From: an uncultured Prochlorococcus sp.
Lineage (GTDB): Bacteria > Cyanobacteriota > Cyanobacteriia > PCC-6307 > Cyanobiaceae
Direction of reading: 5' to 3'
DNA: 32,025 nucleotides
NCBI GenBank assembly: GCA_902606505.1
Contig: CACLGU010000018.1
Coordinates: forward strand, 1-32,025
Shown piece after piece: positions 17,071 through 25,716 of this stretch. Within the stretch, counting starts at the first letter, position 1. Every line of letters begins with the position of its first letter. The position numbers and the translations under genes were made by a program. Below the pieces are notes generated by a model. The model saw nothing but the letters and a program-made list of their open reading frames with translations. It did not search any database and was not told the origin of the DNA.

Positions 17071-18189
17071 TTAATCTTGTTTAAAATAAGAAATATACTT
17101 ATTACCGTAAATTCCAGCCCACCTAATTTTCCTTTTTCTATCAAAAATGATTGATGCAATTTCCATATCAGTTTTTACATACCTATTTACATAAGTTAAA
17201 GAACGCTTTTCAATCATATGGGATAAATTATGGAATAATTTATCAGCTAAAGATTGATTAAATCTTTCAAGAAGTTGTAATGCATCCTCTAGATTATGTA
17301 ACTGAGATAATTCAAATAATTTTTCAGGTGGTACCTTTTCTTGAACGGCTAAATAAACAAGAATCTCAATTCTTGCATCAGCTAAATGATTATGTGTATG
17401 AAAAATACCGCCAGCTAATTTAATTAATTTTCCGTGATAACCAAAAAGAATTACAGTTTTAACTTTTTTTATTGCAGCTTCTACTAATAGTGGCCCTATC
17501 CAATTTCCAATTTTAATAATTGGTAAATTAACATTATAAGTTTTTGCCAAATTTAACCCATTTTCACCAATAACAAAAACAACTTCCCCTTTAAAATCTT
17601 TTTTAATTAACTTTGCCAGATTAGTTTTAGCCTTTTCTAATTGATCAGGTGAAGCACTCGAATAAGTCTCAGCCGAAGTACCAATAATAGATAATCCATC
17701 AACGATACCGAATGACTTATTACTAGTTCTTTCCGCTAAAAAAGCCCCCTTTGGAAAAATAATTTCTAGTTTCAAATTAAAGCCCTCAGGAATAATATCT
17801 AATAAATTTTGATATAAAACTTCTTTTGCAAAATTAGAAATACATATCTCTGATGTATCTTCTTTTACACCTACACCAGATCCTGCAATAATATTTATTG
17901 GAATTGTTGGAACAGGATTGTTAAAAGAAATTTTTTCTAAAGAGGCTATTGCCCATATTTCTAAGTTTTGTGTTATGTCGAGATCTAAGCCTGACTTTGC
18001 AAAGGTAATTCCTAACGCATGCGAGTTATCTTTAAGTAAACCAACAGAATGAATCTCGATTTTTATTTCTTTTTTTTCATTAGGAATTTTTATTAGTTCA
18101 TAATTCTCAAATGTTAACCCTACTAGTTTTTTTAATGCTGACCTAGCAGCTCCAGCAACCCACAAAGGTAAAGAAAATCCTTTTTTCAA
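17071..18189 (-). CDS. cbiD: Cobalt-precorrin-5B C1-methyltransferase
   Basis: CbiD methylates C1 of cobalt-precorrin-5B in the anaerobic branch of corrin-ring synthesis, consistent with picocyanobacteria making pseudocobalamin. The 372-residue protein has the family N-terminus (GFSLPLWVAGAARSAL, 4-19), the glycine loop IIAGSGVGVKEDTSEICIS, and a conserved histidine region (GYHGKLIKLAGGIFHTHNHLADAR) near residue 250-270. The start is a TTG at 18189; an in-frame stop (TAG) lies eleven codons upstream and no ATG or GTG is available between. It diverges from the aminotransferase gene with 60 bp between, and no cobalamin riboswitch is visible there. Confidence 0.92.
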   Translation of the reverse strand: MKKGFSLPLWVAGAARSALKKLVGLTFENYELIKIPNEKKEIKIEIHSVGLLKDNSHALGITFAKSGLDLDITQNLEIWAIASLEKISFNNPVPTIPINIIAGSGVGVKEDTSEICISNFAKEVLYQNLLDIIPEGFNLKLEIIFPKGAFLAERTSNKSFGIVDGLSIIGTSAETYSSASPDQLEKAKTNLAKLIKKDFKGEVVFVIGENGLNLAKTYNVNLPIIKIGNWIGPLLVEAAIKKVKTVILFGYHGKLIKLAGGIFHTHNHLADARIEILVYLAVQEKVPPEKLFELSQLHNLEDALQLLERFNQSLADKLFHNLSHMIEKRSLTYVNRYVKTDMEIASIIFDRKRKIRWAGIYGNKYISYFKQD

Positions 18190-18249
18190 ATCAAGTAATT
18201 GAAAAATATATAATGAGAACTAATCTAAGAATGACCTATTTAACAAAAA

Positions 18250-19416
18250 GTGGCCATACAACAAAAATTATCATTGATGATTCCTGGACCCACCCCAGTT
18301 CCAGAAAAAGTTTTACAAGCATTAGGTAAACATCCAATAGGCCATCGCAGCAAAGAATTCCAAGATATCGTAGAGAGTACTACTAAAAATTTACAGTGGC
18401 TTCATCAAACTCAAAATGATGTTCTAACAATCACTGGAAGTGGGACGGCCGCAATGGAGGCTGGAATAATAAATACCTTAAGTAAAGGAGATAAAGTAAT
18501 TTGTGGAGAAAATGGAAAATTTGGCGAAAGATGGGTAAAAGTAGCTAAAGAATTTGGTCTAGAAGTAATAAAAATTAATTCCGAATGGGGAACTCCACTT
18601 GATCCAGAGAAATTCAAAAAGGTATTAGAAGAAGATACACAAAAAGAAATAAAAGCTGTTATTTTGACTCATTCTGAAACCTCAACAGGTGTAATTAATG
18701 ATCTAAAAACTATAAGTTCGTATATTTGCAAACACAATAAAGCCTTATCAATTGTTGATTGCGTTACAAGTATTGGAGCTTGCAATGTACCTGTAGATGA
18801 ATGGGAATTAGATATCGTTGCTTCAGGATCACAAAAGGGATACATGATACCTCCAGGGCTTAGTTTTATAGCAATAAGCCAAAAAGCATGGGAAGCTGCA
18901 GAAAAATCTAATTTACCGAAATTTTATTTAAATTTAAAATCCTACAAAAAAAGTCTTTTAAGTAACAGTAATCCATATACTCCAGCAGTTAATTTGGTTT
19001 TTGCTTTAGATGAATCTCTAAAAATGATGAGAGAAGAAGGCTTAGATAACATTTTCTTTAGACACAATAAACATAAATTAGCAATTAGCAATGCTGTAAA
19101 GGCTTTAAATCTAAAATTATTTGCTAATGAAAAATACTTGAGCCCTTCAATTACTGCGGTAAAAACTGAAGGAATAGATGCTGAAGAATTTAGAAAAACT
19201 ATAAAAAATAATTTTGATATTTTACTTGCTGGTGGTCAAGATCATATGAAGGGAAAAATATTTAGAGTTGGACATTTAGGTTATGTTAACGATAGAGATA
19301 TTATTACTGTAGTTTCTGCTATAAGTAATACACTTCTCAACCTCGGTAAAATCACGGGCCAACAAGCTGGTGAAGCATTAGTTGTAGCGTCTAGATATCT
19401 TGAAGAAATAAGTTAA
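18250..19416 (+). CDS. Class V aminotransferase (serine/alanine--glyoxylate aminotransferase type)
   Basis: A PLP-dependent enzyme of the group that includes serine-glyoxylate and alanine-glyoxylate aminotransferases, which in cyanobacteria would serve photorespiratory glyoxylate removal. The 388 residues begin with the family motif IPGPTPVPEKVLQALG (11-26), have the cofactor phosphate loop GSGTAAMEA (63-71), the pyridine-ring aspartate in IVDCVTSIGA (168-177) and the Schiff-base lysine K196 in GSQKGYMIPPG. The start is GTG at 18250, chosen because it precedes the conserved N-terminal motif by a normal ten residues. The 3' end overlaps the next, opposite-strand small gene by 4 bp. Relatives are often mis-named soluble hydrogenase small subunit. 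Confidence 0.9.
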   Translation: MAIQQKLSLMIPGPTPVPEKVLQALGKHPIGHRSKEFQDIVESTTKNLQWLHQTQNDVLTITGSGTAAMEAGIINTLSKGDKVICGENGKFGERWVKVAKEFGLEVIKINSEWGTPLDPEKFKKVLEEDTQKEIKAVILTHSETSTGVINDLKTISSYICKHNKALSIVDCVTSIGACNVPVDEWELDIVASGSQKGYMIPPGLSFIAISQKAWEAAEKSNLPKFYLNLKSYKKSLLSNSNPYTPAVNLVFALDESLKMMREEGLDNIFFRHNKHKLAISNAVKALNLKLFANEKYLSPSITAVKTEGIDAEEFRKTIKNNFDILLAGGQDHMKGKIFRVGHLGYVNDRDIITVVSAISNTLLNLGKITGQQAGEALVVASRYLEEIS

Positions 19417-19610
19417 GTACCAGGCTCTTCAACATTTCCGCCTAATTCAACAATCTTTTTTCTAAGAACAATTGATTTTTTTTCATCACCGTTAGTTTGA
19501 GCAATCGCTAGGGCAAACTCTAATTTTTCAAGCTGGTGGCCACCCTCAATAAAAGATAATTTTTTCCTTATGCGGTTTTTATTATCTTTGTATGAAATTT
19601 GTGAAGACAT
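19413..19610 (-). CDS. Small conserved-type hypothetical protein (65 aa)
   Basis: A 65-residue basic protein beginning MSSQISYKDNKNRIRKKLSF and ending ELGGNVEEPGT. The middle (QLEKLEFALAIAQTNGDEKKSIVLRKKIVELGG, about 26-58) looks like two short helices resembling a single helix-turn-helix repeat unit. I recognise no function. It fills the gap between two solid genes, converges on the aminotransferase with a 4-bp overlap, and has balanced, protein-like composition, so it is probably a real cyanobacterial gene. Confidence 0.65.
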   Translation of the reverse strand: MSSQISYKDNKNRIRKKLSFIEGGHQLEKLEFALAIAQTNGDEKKSIVLRKKIVELGGNVEEPGT

Positions 19611-19743
19611 AAAAATTCATCCTTTAAATAATATTATGCCAACAAAAGGGGACATTACGAGAGGAAATCAAAAATATTATTTGACTATAAACTTAAGCAA
19701 ATAAATTTTTTTCTAATATTATGTCCAAACATCACTAAAAATT

Positions 19744-20256
19744 ATGCCAAACATAAATCTCATATATTACTTTCTTGCTGGCGGCATTTTTGGAGCTTTA
19801 GCTCTAAAAACAGGTATCCCAGCAGCTCCTCTTGCTGGGGCCTTAATTGGCGCAAGCGTACTAAGTATCAGTGGCAAAGTCGATATTGCAGAATGGCCAA
19901 TAGGCACGAGAACAATTTTAGAAATCGGAATTGGAACAGTTATTGGTACATCATTAACCAAAGACTCATTAATGGATCTTCAAACCTTATGGAGACCCGC
20001 TATCTTAATAACTTTTACTTTAGTTATTACGGGATTAGCAATTGGATTATGGACAAGCAGATTACTTAATATCGATGTGATAACAACAATTCTTGGTGCA
20101 GCACCAGGAGGTATTAGCGGTATGAGTCTTGTAGGTTCAGAGTATGGAGTAGGAGCTGCAGTCGCAACTTTACACGCAGTAAGATTAATTACTGTTCTTC
20201 TAATTCTTCCTTTAATTGTAAAATGCTTGAATTTATTCGGAGTAATTAAATCTTAA
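19744..20256 (+). CDS. AbrB/AimA-family membrane protein, half-length
   Basis: A 170-residue integral membrane protein with about five hydrophobic segments and the family signature GAAPGGISGMSLVGSEYG (around 118-135), which marks the PF05145 family. Members are often mislabelled AbrB transcriptional regulator or ammonia monooxygenase. Full-length members have two such repeats in about 350 residues; this protein has one, so it would have to dimerise to build a full unit. Function is unknown. A TATTAT -10-like box lies at 19717-19722, before the ATG at 19744, and TTGACT at 19681 is too far from it to be its -35. Confidence 0.8.
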   Translation: MPNINLIYYFLAGGIFGALALKTGIPAAPLAGALIGASVLSISGKVDIAEWPIGTRTILEIGIGTVIGTSLTKDSLMDLQTLWRPAILITFTLVITGLAIGLWTSRLLNIDVITTILGAAPGGISGMSLVGSEYGVGAAVATLHAVRLITVLLILPLIVKCLNLFGVIKS

Positions 20257-20309
20257 AAATCTATAGACATAATTCAAAAAAAAGATATTTTTAAATAGAA
20301 CGCTTATAA

Positions 20310-20774
20310 ATGATGAAGAGGTTTAAAAAAGAATTAATTTTAATAACCTTAGGAGTCATAACTCCTTTTTCACTTCATACATTAAAAGTAAATGCAGGAT
20401 CTTTTGGAGCGGAAATTTTTTGTACTATGAGAGATGGAGGTAATGACCACGAAAGTAGTTGGGATGCAGCATATACATATATCAAAAAGCAAAAAGGTGG
20501 AATTTTCAAAGTCTCACCTAAACAAGCAGCAGCACAAATTACTGAATCAGTTATTAGAGATAGAGAATCCTTCAGCTATTGTGTTGAGTACCTAGATCAG
20601 CTTCATCCAAATAGGCAACTAATAAGAGATTTAGAAAAAGAAGAAAAAAGAAAAGCAAAAGAAAAACAAGATAGAGAAAACAAAAGAATAAAATTAGAAA
20701 AAGAATTAGAAGAAACTAATAAAGGAATTTCTGAAGAATTTACTGATGAAACACTTGATAGATATAGTTATTAA
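20310..20774 (+). CDS. Exported hypothetical protein, cysteine-containing
   Basis: A 154-residue protein with a signal peptide: basic MMKRFKKE, a hydrophobic core (LILITLGVITPFSL) and a probable cleavage site after VNA (about residue 29). The mature N-terminal domain (GSFGAEIFCTMRDGGNDHESSWDAAYTYI) contains two cysteines, C38 and C91, that could form a disulfide in the periplasm or thylakoid lumen. The C-terminal third (about 107-145) is a highly charged Lys/Glu helix, probably a coiled coil. I have seen similar domains only as cyanobacterial hypotheticals and assign no function. It follows the AbrB-type gene by 53 bp on the same strand and may be co-transcribed. Confidence 0.75.
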   Translation: MMKRFKKELILITLGVITPFSLHTLKVNAGSFGAEIFCTMRDGGNDHESSWDAAYTYIKKQKGGIFKVSPKQAAAQITESVIRDRESFSYCVEYLDQLHPNRQLIRDLEKEEKRKAKEKQDRENKRIKLEKELEETNKGISEEFTDETLDRYSY

Positions 20775-20889
20775 TCAAGTTTTTAGAAAAATAATAATTT
20801 TTTTCAAATTTACTAAATATTTTTTTGTATCTAAACACACTAAAACATATTTTTAATAGCAAATTTAGACTAAAAAGGGTTAGCAATTA

Positions 20890-20920
20890 TTGACTTTTAA
20901 TATATTCAAGCCATTATTTA
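20890..20920 (+). promoter_or_regulatory. Possible promoter of the HNH gene
   Basis: In the 164-bp gap before the HNH gene, TTGACT (20890-20895) matches a -35 box at 5 of 6 positions. TATTTA (20915-20920) is a weak -10 at 19-bp spacing, 18 bp before the ATG. The rest of the gap is A/T runs with nothing else recognisable. Confidence 0.3.
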
Positions 20921-20938
20921 TTTAACTAAATATTCTGA

Positions 20939-21340
20939 ATGCATATCAACGATGCGGTGTTTTTAGAGGATTTATGCCCTAAGTTCAGATTGAGACAATG
21001 GCGAAAATCTATTCATAGGTTTACAGGAAAAAGTTGTATATATTGTGGAAAACCATCTGAATCTATTGACCATGTAATACCAAGATGCCAAGGAGGCTTA
21101 AGTTCAACAGAAAACTGTGTCCCTGCGTGTCTTTCCTGTAATGGGGATAAATCAGATGAAAATGCTTTGTATTGGTATAGAAGGCAAAAATTTTATGATC
21201 CTCGAAGAGCAATGGCTATAAGAGCTTGGTTAGAGGGAGATTTAAGATTAGCTATTAGATTGCTGCAATGGGCTAATCCTAATTTTAAGGTAAAAAATAA
21301 AAATTACGAAAAAGATGAATCGGAATATAAAGCAGCTTGA
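20939..21340 (+). CDS. HNH endonuclease domain protein
   Basis: A 133-residue protein with a compact HNH fold: zinc-type CIYC (C33, C36), the catalytic DHVIPRCQGG segment (D44, H45), the central N59 in TENC, and CLSCN (C64, C67) with K71 after it. Such HNH proteins are DNA endonucleases; stand-alone cyanobacterial members are common and conserved, so a housekeeping or repair role is as likely as a mobile one. The N-terminal lead (LCPKFRLRQWRKSIHRFTG) is basic and may contact DNA. It abuts the next, convergent small gene with no spacer base. Confidence 0.88.
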   Translation: MHINDAVFLEDLCPKFRLRQWRKSIHRFTGKSCIYCGKPSESIDHVIPRCQGGLSSTENCVPACLSCNGDKSDENALYWYRRQKFYDPRRAMAIRAWLEGDLRLAIRLLQWANPNFKVKNKNYEKDESEYKAA

Positions 21341-21571
21341 CTACCAAACATTACATATTTTTCTAGAGTTATAACTCTCACATATACTTTCCAATTCTTT
21401 TGGTGATTCTGGAAATATTAAAATTGTCGAAAATGCGAGAAGAAAGACAAATAATTTTTGGTAGAATTTAAAATTAATTAAACTAACTTCTTTTTCTATA
21501 ATACGAGGATAACTTTTGCTAAAACAGAAAGTTTTTGATTTCAAATCAGGCTTAAGAGCTGTCTTCATCAT
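21341..21571 (-). CDS. Small membrane-anchored hypothetical protein (76 aa)
   Basis: A 76-residue protein with a basic N-terminus (MMKTALKPDLKSKTF), one hydrophobic segment (about 37-54, FYQKLFVFLLAFSTILIFP) and a short C-terminal tail with two cysteines (ESICESYNSRKIC). The cysteines could pair outside the membrane. I recognise no family. Support comes from its fit exactly between the HNH gene (0 bp) and the divergent SDR gene (32 bp) and from the ordered basic-TM-tail layout. Confidence 0.55.
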   Translation of the reverse strand: MMKTALKPDLKSKTFCFSKSYPRIIEKEVSLINFKFYQKLFVFLLAFSTILIFPESPKELESICESYNSRKICNVW

Positions 21572-21603
21572 TAATTAATACATTTGTACTACTTTAACCC
21601 AAC

Positions 21604-22482
21604 ATGAAGAAGCCTACAAGTTTAATAGGAAATAAAAATAAATTTTTAATCTTAGGATGTGGTTACAGCGGTAGTTATTTTGCAAAAACTATTAAAAAAT
21701 TCGGTTGCACTGTTTTAACAAGCTCAAGATCTATAAGGAGGGACCCAAATAGTTTTGTTTTCAACAGTGAAAACGGTGCGGCTCCTGATGCAAAAATTTT
21801 TGATGGAGTAACACATATTCTTAGTTGCATACCTCCCGACAAAAATGGAAATGATCCAGTATTAAAAAGTCTAAAAAATAAACTAAAAAGTTTGTCACTA
21901 GAATGGGTTGGCTATTTATCTACAACAGGAGTTTACGGGAATACAAAAGGTGATTGGGTTTCTGAAATTAATGAACCAAACCCCTTTCAAAAACGAAGTT
22001 ATAAGAGGTTAAATTGTGAAAAAGAATGGATTGAATCTGGTTTACCTGTACAAATTTTTAGGTTACCGGGCATTTATGGACCTGGAAGATCCACTTTTGA
22101 GGCAATAAAAAATAAAAAAATTCGCGTTATATCCAAAAAAAATCAGGTATTTTCGAGAATTCATGTTGCTGATATTGCAAATGCAATTATCTATATATTA
22201 CAAAACAAAAATTCCATAAAGTTTTGCCAAATTATTAATATTGCAGATGATGAACCCTGTTCTCAGATTGAGGTTATTCAATTTTGCTACGATTTACTTG
22301 GTTTGACAATGCCAAAACCAATATTATTTGAAGATGCAAAAGAAGAATTGTCACCTATAGCTCAATCTTTTTGGATGGAAAATAGAAGAGTTTCGAATAA
22401 ACTTTTATGCGAAACACTTGGATATAAACTAATTTATAAAAACTATAAAATAGGCTTAAAAAATTGCTATCTGAATAGTTAA
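21604..22482 (+). CDS. NAD-dependent epimerase/dehydratase family (atypical SDR, YeeZ-like)
   Basis: A 292-residue Rossmann-fold protein of the extended/atypical short-chain dehydrogenase group. The nucleotide loop is GCGYSGSYFA (18-27), strand-end ISCIPP-type sequence is LSCIPPD (73-79), and STTGVYGNTKGDWVSE (106-121) is the serine/threonine plus YGxxxG motif seen in YeeZ-like proteins. The usual catalytic YxxxK is absent: the corresponding helix reads RSYKRLNCEKEW (131-142). A RLPGIYGPGRS motif (153-163) follows as in sugar-nucleotide epimerases. Substrate unknown. It is 21 bp upstream of pdxA on the same strand. Confidence 0.82.
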   Translation: MKKPTSLIGNKNKFLILGCGYSGSYFAKTIKKFGCTVLTSSRSIRRDPNSFVFNSENGAAPDAKIFDGVTHILSCIPPDKNGNDPVLKSLKNKLKSLSLEWVGYLSTTGVYGNTKGDWVSEINEPNPFQKRSYKRLNCEKEWIESGLPVQIFRLPGIYGPGRSTFEAIKNKKIRVISKKNQVFSRIHVADIANAIIYILQNKNSIKFCQIINIADDEPCSQIEVIQFCYDLLGLTMPKPILFEDAKEELSPIAQSFWMENRRVSNKLLCETLGYKLIYKNYKIGLKNCYLNS

Positions 22483-22503
22483 AAAATAAATTTAAAATTT
22501 TTT

Positions 22504-23538
22504 ATGAATTTTCAAAATACAAATAAACCATTAAAGGTAGTAATAAGCATAGGAGATGAGTCAGGTGTTGGACCCGAAATAATCTTAAAAGCGCTTTGTT
22601 CTAATGAGATACCAGAAAATATTGAATTAGAATTAGTTGGATCAAAAAAAAATCTACAAAATACATATGAACACCTTAGATCCTTAGGATTGGAAAATCT
22701 TGCAAATCCCAAAAATTTAAAGATACATGATCTCGAAATTTCTTCACAAAATAGTGGTTCTAAATCAAGTTACGGTGATTCAAGTTTCCAGTATTTAAAA
22801 AAAGCAATAGAAATTGTAAAACAATATCCCGATTCAGCACTTGTAACTGGACCAATTTGCAAGAAATCATGGTCTCTAGCAGGTCATGACTTCTCTGGTC
22901 AAACTGAAGTACTAGCAAAATCATGTGGGGTAAAAAAAGTTGGAATGTTATTCACAGCAAAATCACCAATTACAGGTTGGAGATTTAATACTCTACTAGC
23001 TACGACCCACATAGCACTTTGTGAAGTTCCCAAGAAATTAACTACAGAATTAATTCACTCTAAATTAGATCTTTTTAAAGATTTTTGTAATACCTATAAT
23101 GATAAACCTACTTTTAAAGTAGCAGGATTAAACCCTCATGCCGGCGAAGAAGGCATTTTAGGTCATGAAGAAAAAGATTGGCTGAATGATGCGTTAATTA
23201 CATGGAAAAAAAAGAATAGAAATATTAAATTATTAGGCCCTTTATCACCAGATAGTTGCTGGAATTCTTCCGTAAAAGCCTGGAGTAACAAAAATGCTGA
23301 AAAGCATGATGGTATTCTTGCTATGTATCATGATCAAGGTTTAATTCCAATGAAAGTGATAGCCCTTAATTTCTCAGTCAATACCACAATCGGTTTACCT
23401 TTTATAAGAACATCTCCAGATCATGGAACAGGATTTGATATAGCTGGCAAAGGAATTGCTCAATCTCAGAGCATGATTGAGGCAATAAAGGCTGCTGTAG
23501 AAATTACTAACAATTCAAGACTGCTTAACACGCATTAA
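22504..23538 (+). CDS. pdxA: 4-hydroxythreonine-4-phosphate dehydrogenase
   Basis: PdxA oxidises 4-phosphohydroxy-threonine in the DXP-dependent route to pyridoxal phosphate. The 344-residue protein has the N-terminal GDESGVGPEI motif (18-27) and three metal-binding histidines in their usual contexts: H169 (TTHIAL), H212 (NPHAGEEG) and H276 (YHDQGLIPMK), followed by SPDHGTGFDIAGKG. The substrate-loop histidine found in the E. coli enzyme (GHTE) is Q133 here (SGQTE). The 3' end overlaps the convergent accB by 24 bp. Confidence 0.95.
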   Translation: MNFQNTNKPLKVVISIGDESGVGPEIILKALCSNEIPENIELELVGSKKNLQNTYEHLRSLGLENLANPKNLKIHDLEISSQNSGSKSSYGDSSFQYLKKAIEIVKQYPDSALVTGPICKKSWSLAGHDFSGQTEVLAKSCGVKKVGMLFTAKSPITGWRFNTLLATTHIALCEVPKKLTTELIHSKLDLFKDFCNTYNDKPTFKVAGLNPHAGEEGILGHEEKDWLNDALITWKKKNRNIKLLGPLSPDSCWNSSVKAWSNKNAEKHDGILAMYHDQGLIPMKVIALNFSVNTTIGLPFIRTSPDHGTGFDIAGKGIAQSQSMIEAIKAAVEITNNSRLLNTH

Positions 23539-24015
23539 AACTTGGCCAAATTCTACTGGTGTCCCATTTTCAACGAGAATCTCTACAATTTCGGCATTAA
23601 ATTCAGATTCAATTTCATTCATTAACTTCATTGCTTCCAAAATACAAATAGTTTGACCAACATTAACGTTATTTCCTACTTCGACGAATGGCTCCTCACC
23701 AGGCGCTGCAGCCCTATAAAATGTTCCTACCATAGGAGAAGTAATTTCAGTTAGGTCAGAACGGCCTGGAGGTGCTACCTGAGGTGCTTCAGGCCCATTA
23801 ACGACAGTGATATTATCGTTGATAGGTTTTTGATTAGCAATTTTTTGCTTATCAAATGAAGTATTAGAAACTAAATTATTAATAACTTGGTTCTGATCAA
23901 ATAAATTCCTTTTTATTTCGAGTTTAAAATCTTCTCCCTCTAGCGAGAACTCTTGTATATCACTTGTAGAGATCTTGTCTATCAAGTGATTTAAGTCTTC
24001 ATGATCTAATTTCAT
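23515..24015 (-). CDS. accB: Biotin carboxyl carrier protein of acetyl-CoA carboxylase
   Basis: AccB carries the biotin that moves CO2 from biotin carboxylase to carboxyltransferase in fatty-acid synthesis. The 166 residues comprise an N-terminal helical and beta region (1-40), a flexible Asn/Pro-rich linker (about 40-90) and the biotinyl domain (about 92-164) with biotin-accepting lysine K130 in EAMKLMNEIES. The segment YRAAAPGEEPFVEVG is the thumb-like region of bacterial AccB. It lies 5 bp downstream of efp on the same strand, the efp-accB pairing common in cyanobacteria and other bacteria. Confidence 0.96.
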   Translation of the reverse strand: MKLDHEDLNHLIDKISTSDIQEFSLEGEDFKLEIKRNLFDQNQVINNLVSNTSFDKQKIANQKPINDNITVVNGPEAPQVAPPGRSDLTEITSPMVGTFYRAAAPGEEPFVEVGNNVNVGQTICILEAMKLMNEIESEFNAEIVEILVENGTPVEFGQVLMRVKQS

Positions 24016-24020
24016 AGCAA

Positions 24021-24581
24021 TTAATTTTCACGTCCAAGATAACTGTCATTACGAGTATCAACTTTAATCATTTCTCCCACAGAAATAAATAAAGGAACCA
24101 TAACTTGAGCACCTGTTTCTAGAATAGCTGGTTTCGTGCCCCCACTAGCAGTATCACCTTTAACTCCAGGATCAGTCTCCGTAACTTTCAAAGTGATAGA
24201 TATTGGAAGTTCTACTTCTAAAACTTTACCATTATGGAAAATTACATTAACCTCCATTCCCTCTTTCAAATACTTTGAGCCTTTACCGATTTGTTCAGAG
24301 GAGAGTCTTGTCTCTTCAAAACTTGTCATATCCATAAAAACATAATCACCAGACTCCACATAAGTGTGCTGCAGGTTAGACTTCTCAAGGATAGCCTGCT
24401 GTACTGATTCTCCGGCTCGAAAAGTTTTTTCAACCACATTGCCGCTTTGAACTGATTTTAATTTTGTTCGCACGAAAGCAGAACCCTTACCAGGCTTGAC
24501 ATGTAGAAATTCTACAACACGCCAAACTTGTCCATCCAATTCGATGGTAGTACCTGTGCGAAAATCGTTACTGGAAATCAT
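24021..24581 (-). CDS. efp: Translation elongation factor P
   Basis: EF-P relieves ribosome stalling at polyproline stretches. The protein is taken as 186 residues starting [10 protein letters not shown], the standard EF-P beginning; an ATG 36 bp further up would add twelve residues ([12 protein letters not shown]) not found in the family. Three beta domains are recognisable: the KOW-like domain with the modification-site lysine K32 in VKPGKGSAF, and two OB-like domains ending [13 protein letters not shown]. The tip residue is lysine, not the arginine of EarP-dependent EF-Ps. It is first in the efp-accB operon and divergent from the cyclophilin gene with 43 bp between. Confidence 0.96.
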   Translation of the reverse strand: MISSNDFRTGTTIELDGQVWRVVEFLHVKPGKGSAFVRTKLKSVQSGNVVEKTFRAGESVQQAILEKSNLQHTYVESGDYVFMDMTSFEETRLSSEQIGKGSKYLKEGMEVNVIFHNGKVLEVELPISITLKVTETDPGVKGDTASGGTKPAILETGAQVMVPLFISVGEMIKVDTRNDSYLGREN

Positions 24582-24624
24582 TCCTGTATTACATCCCCAA
24601 GGATCATAAACCTGCAAGAGTGCT

Positions 24625-25716
24625 ATGCAAAAATTCTTATCAAATCAGAACAAACTTTTCTTAATCCTATTTATTTTAATTTTACAGGTTTTTCTCTTTA
24701 AACCGATTCAAGTACTAGCTGATTTACCTACTGGAAATGCAGTAAAAGACCCTAATGCAATCCTCAGAAACGCACTTCCCATCAAGCAAGTTGAGTTGCA
24801 AGAGATTCAACACAAACTTGAAGAGACTAGTGATCTTGTAAGAGGCGGAAGATGGCCCGCTCTTACGAAAACTGTTACAAAATGTCAATCTTTACTAAAA
24901 AAATACCAGAGTAAAATTATTCAAGAATTACCAAACGATAAAAAGAAAATTGCTGAAAAAACATTTTTAGAGCTCAAAGAAAATTTTGTTAGTCTTCAAG
25001 ACCAAACTAAATCAAAGGATAAATACGCATTTATAGCGACCCGAAGAGATGCCTTAGACAAGATAGGTGGATTAGAAGAATATTTTCTACCAACTGAATT
25101 TCCATACTCTATTCCTCAGGAATTTGATAATTTACCAAGATTACTTGGCAGAGCAAAAGTCAATATAAAAACCTCCAAAGGAGATATGCAAGCTATTGTA
25201 GATGGATTTAACGCGCCACTTACAGCAGGAACATTTGTTGATTTATCTTCAAAAAACTTCTACAAAGATTTACCTATTAACAGAGCAGAAGAATTTTTTG
25301 TACTGCAAACAGGTGATCCAATTGGTGAAGATATTGGTTACATAGATCCTGAAACAAACGTAGAACGTCACGTTCCCTTAGAAATTAGAATTCCTAATGA
25401 AAAAGATACTTTTTATAATCAAACTTTTGAAGATTTAGGTCTTTACACAGAGACGCCAACATTACCTTTTGCCACACTTGGAACTCTAGGATGGTCCCAT
25501 TCAAATACCGCAGTTGATGATGGCTCATCGCAATTTTTCTTCTTTTTATATGAAGCAGAATTAAATCCAGCAGGTCGCAATTTAATTGACGGGAGGAATG
25601 CTGCCTTTGGATACGTTGTAGATGGATTTGATGTATTAGAAGAGCTTACTAAAGATGACACAATCATTTCAATTGATGTTTTAGAAGGGATTGAAAACCT
25701 CAAATTAAATGCATAA
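24625..25716 (+). CDS. CYP38/TLP40-like lumenal cyclophilin-type peptidyl-prolyl isomerase
   Basis: A 363-residue exported protein. A signal peptide (1-32; hydrophobic [15 protein letters not shown], cleavage near VLA) targets it to the lumen or periplasm. Residues about 35-160 form a helical bundle with long helices, and about 175-358 is a cyclophilin beta-barrel ([30 protein letters not shown] ... SQFFFFLYE ... [19 protein letters not shown]). This two-domain layout is that of plant CYP38/TLP40 and its cyanobacterial homologues, which assist photosystem II assembly. The cyclophilin catalytic arginine region is altered, as in CYP38, so isomerase activity is doubtful. The stop overlaps the thiL start by 8 bp. 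Confidence 0.88.
   Translation: MQKFLSNQNKLFLILFILILQVFLFKPIQVLADLPTGNAVKDPNAILRNALPIKQVELQEIQHKLEETSDLVRGGRWPALTKTVTKCQSLLKKYQSKIIQELPNDKKKIAEKTFLELKENFVSLQDQTKSKDKYAFIATRRDALDKIGGLEEYFLPTEFPYSIPQEFDNLPRLLGRAKVNIKTSKGDMQAIVDGFNAPLTAGTFVDLSSKNFYKDLPINRAEEFFVLQTGDPIGEDIGYIDPETNVERHVPLEIRIPNEKDTFYNQTFEDLGLYTETPTLPFATLGTLGWSHSNTAVDDGSSQFFFFLYEAELNPAGRNLIDGRNAAFGYVVDGFDVLEELTKDDTIISIDVLEGIENLKLNA

Noticed and set aside
19635..19703. 22-codon ATG frame (MPTKGDITRGNQ...) before the AbrB-type gene
   Set aside because: Too short, no ribosome binding site and no recognisable pattern; chance in AT-rich spacer DNA.
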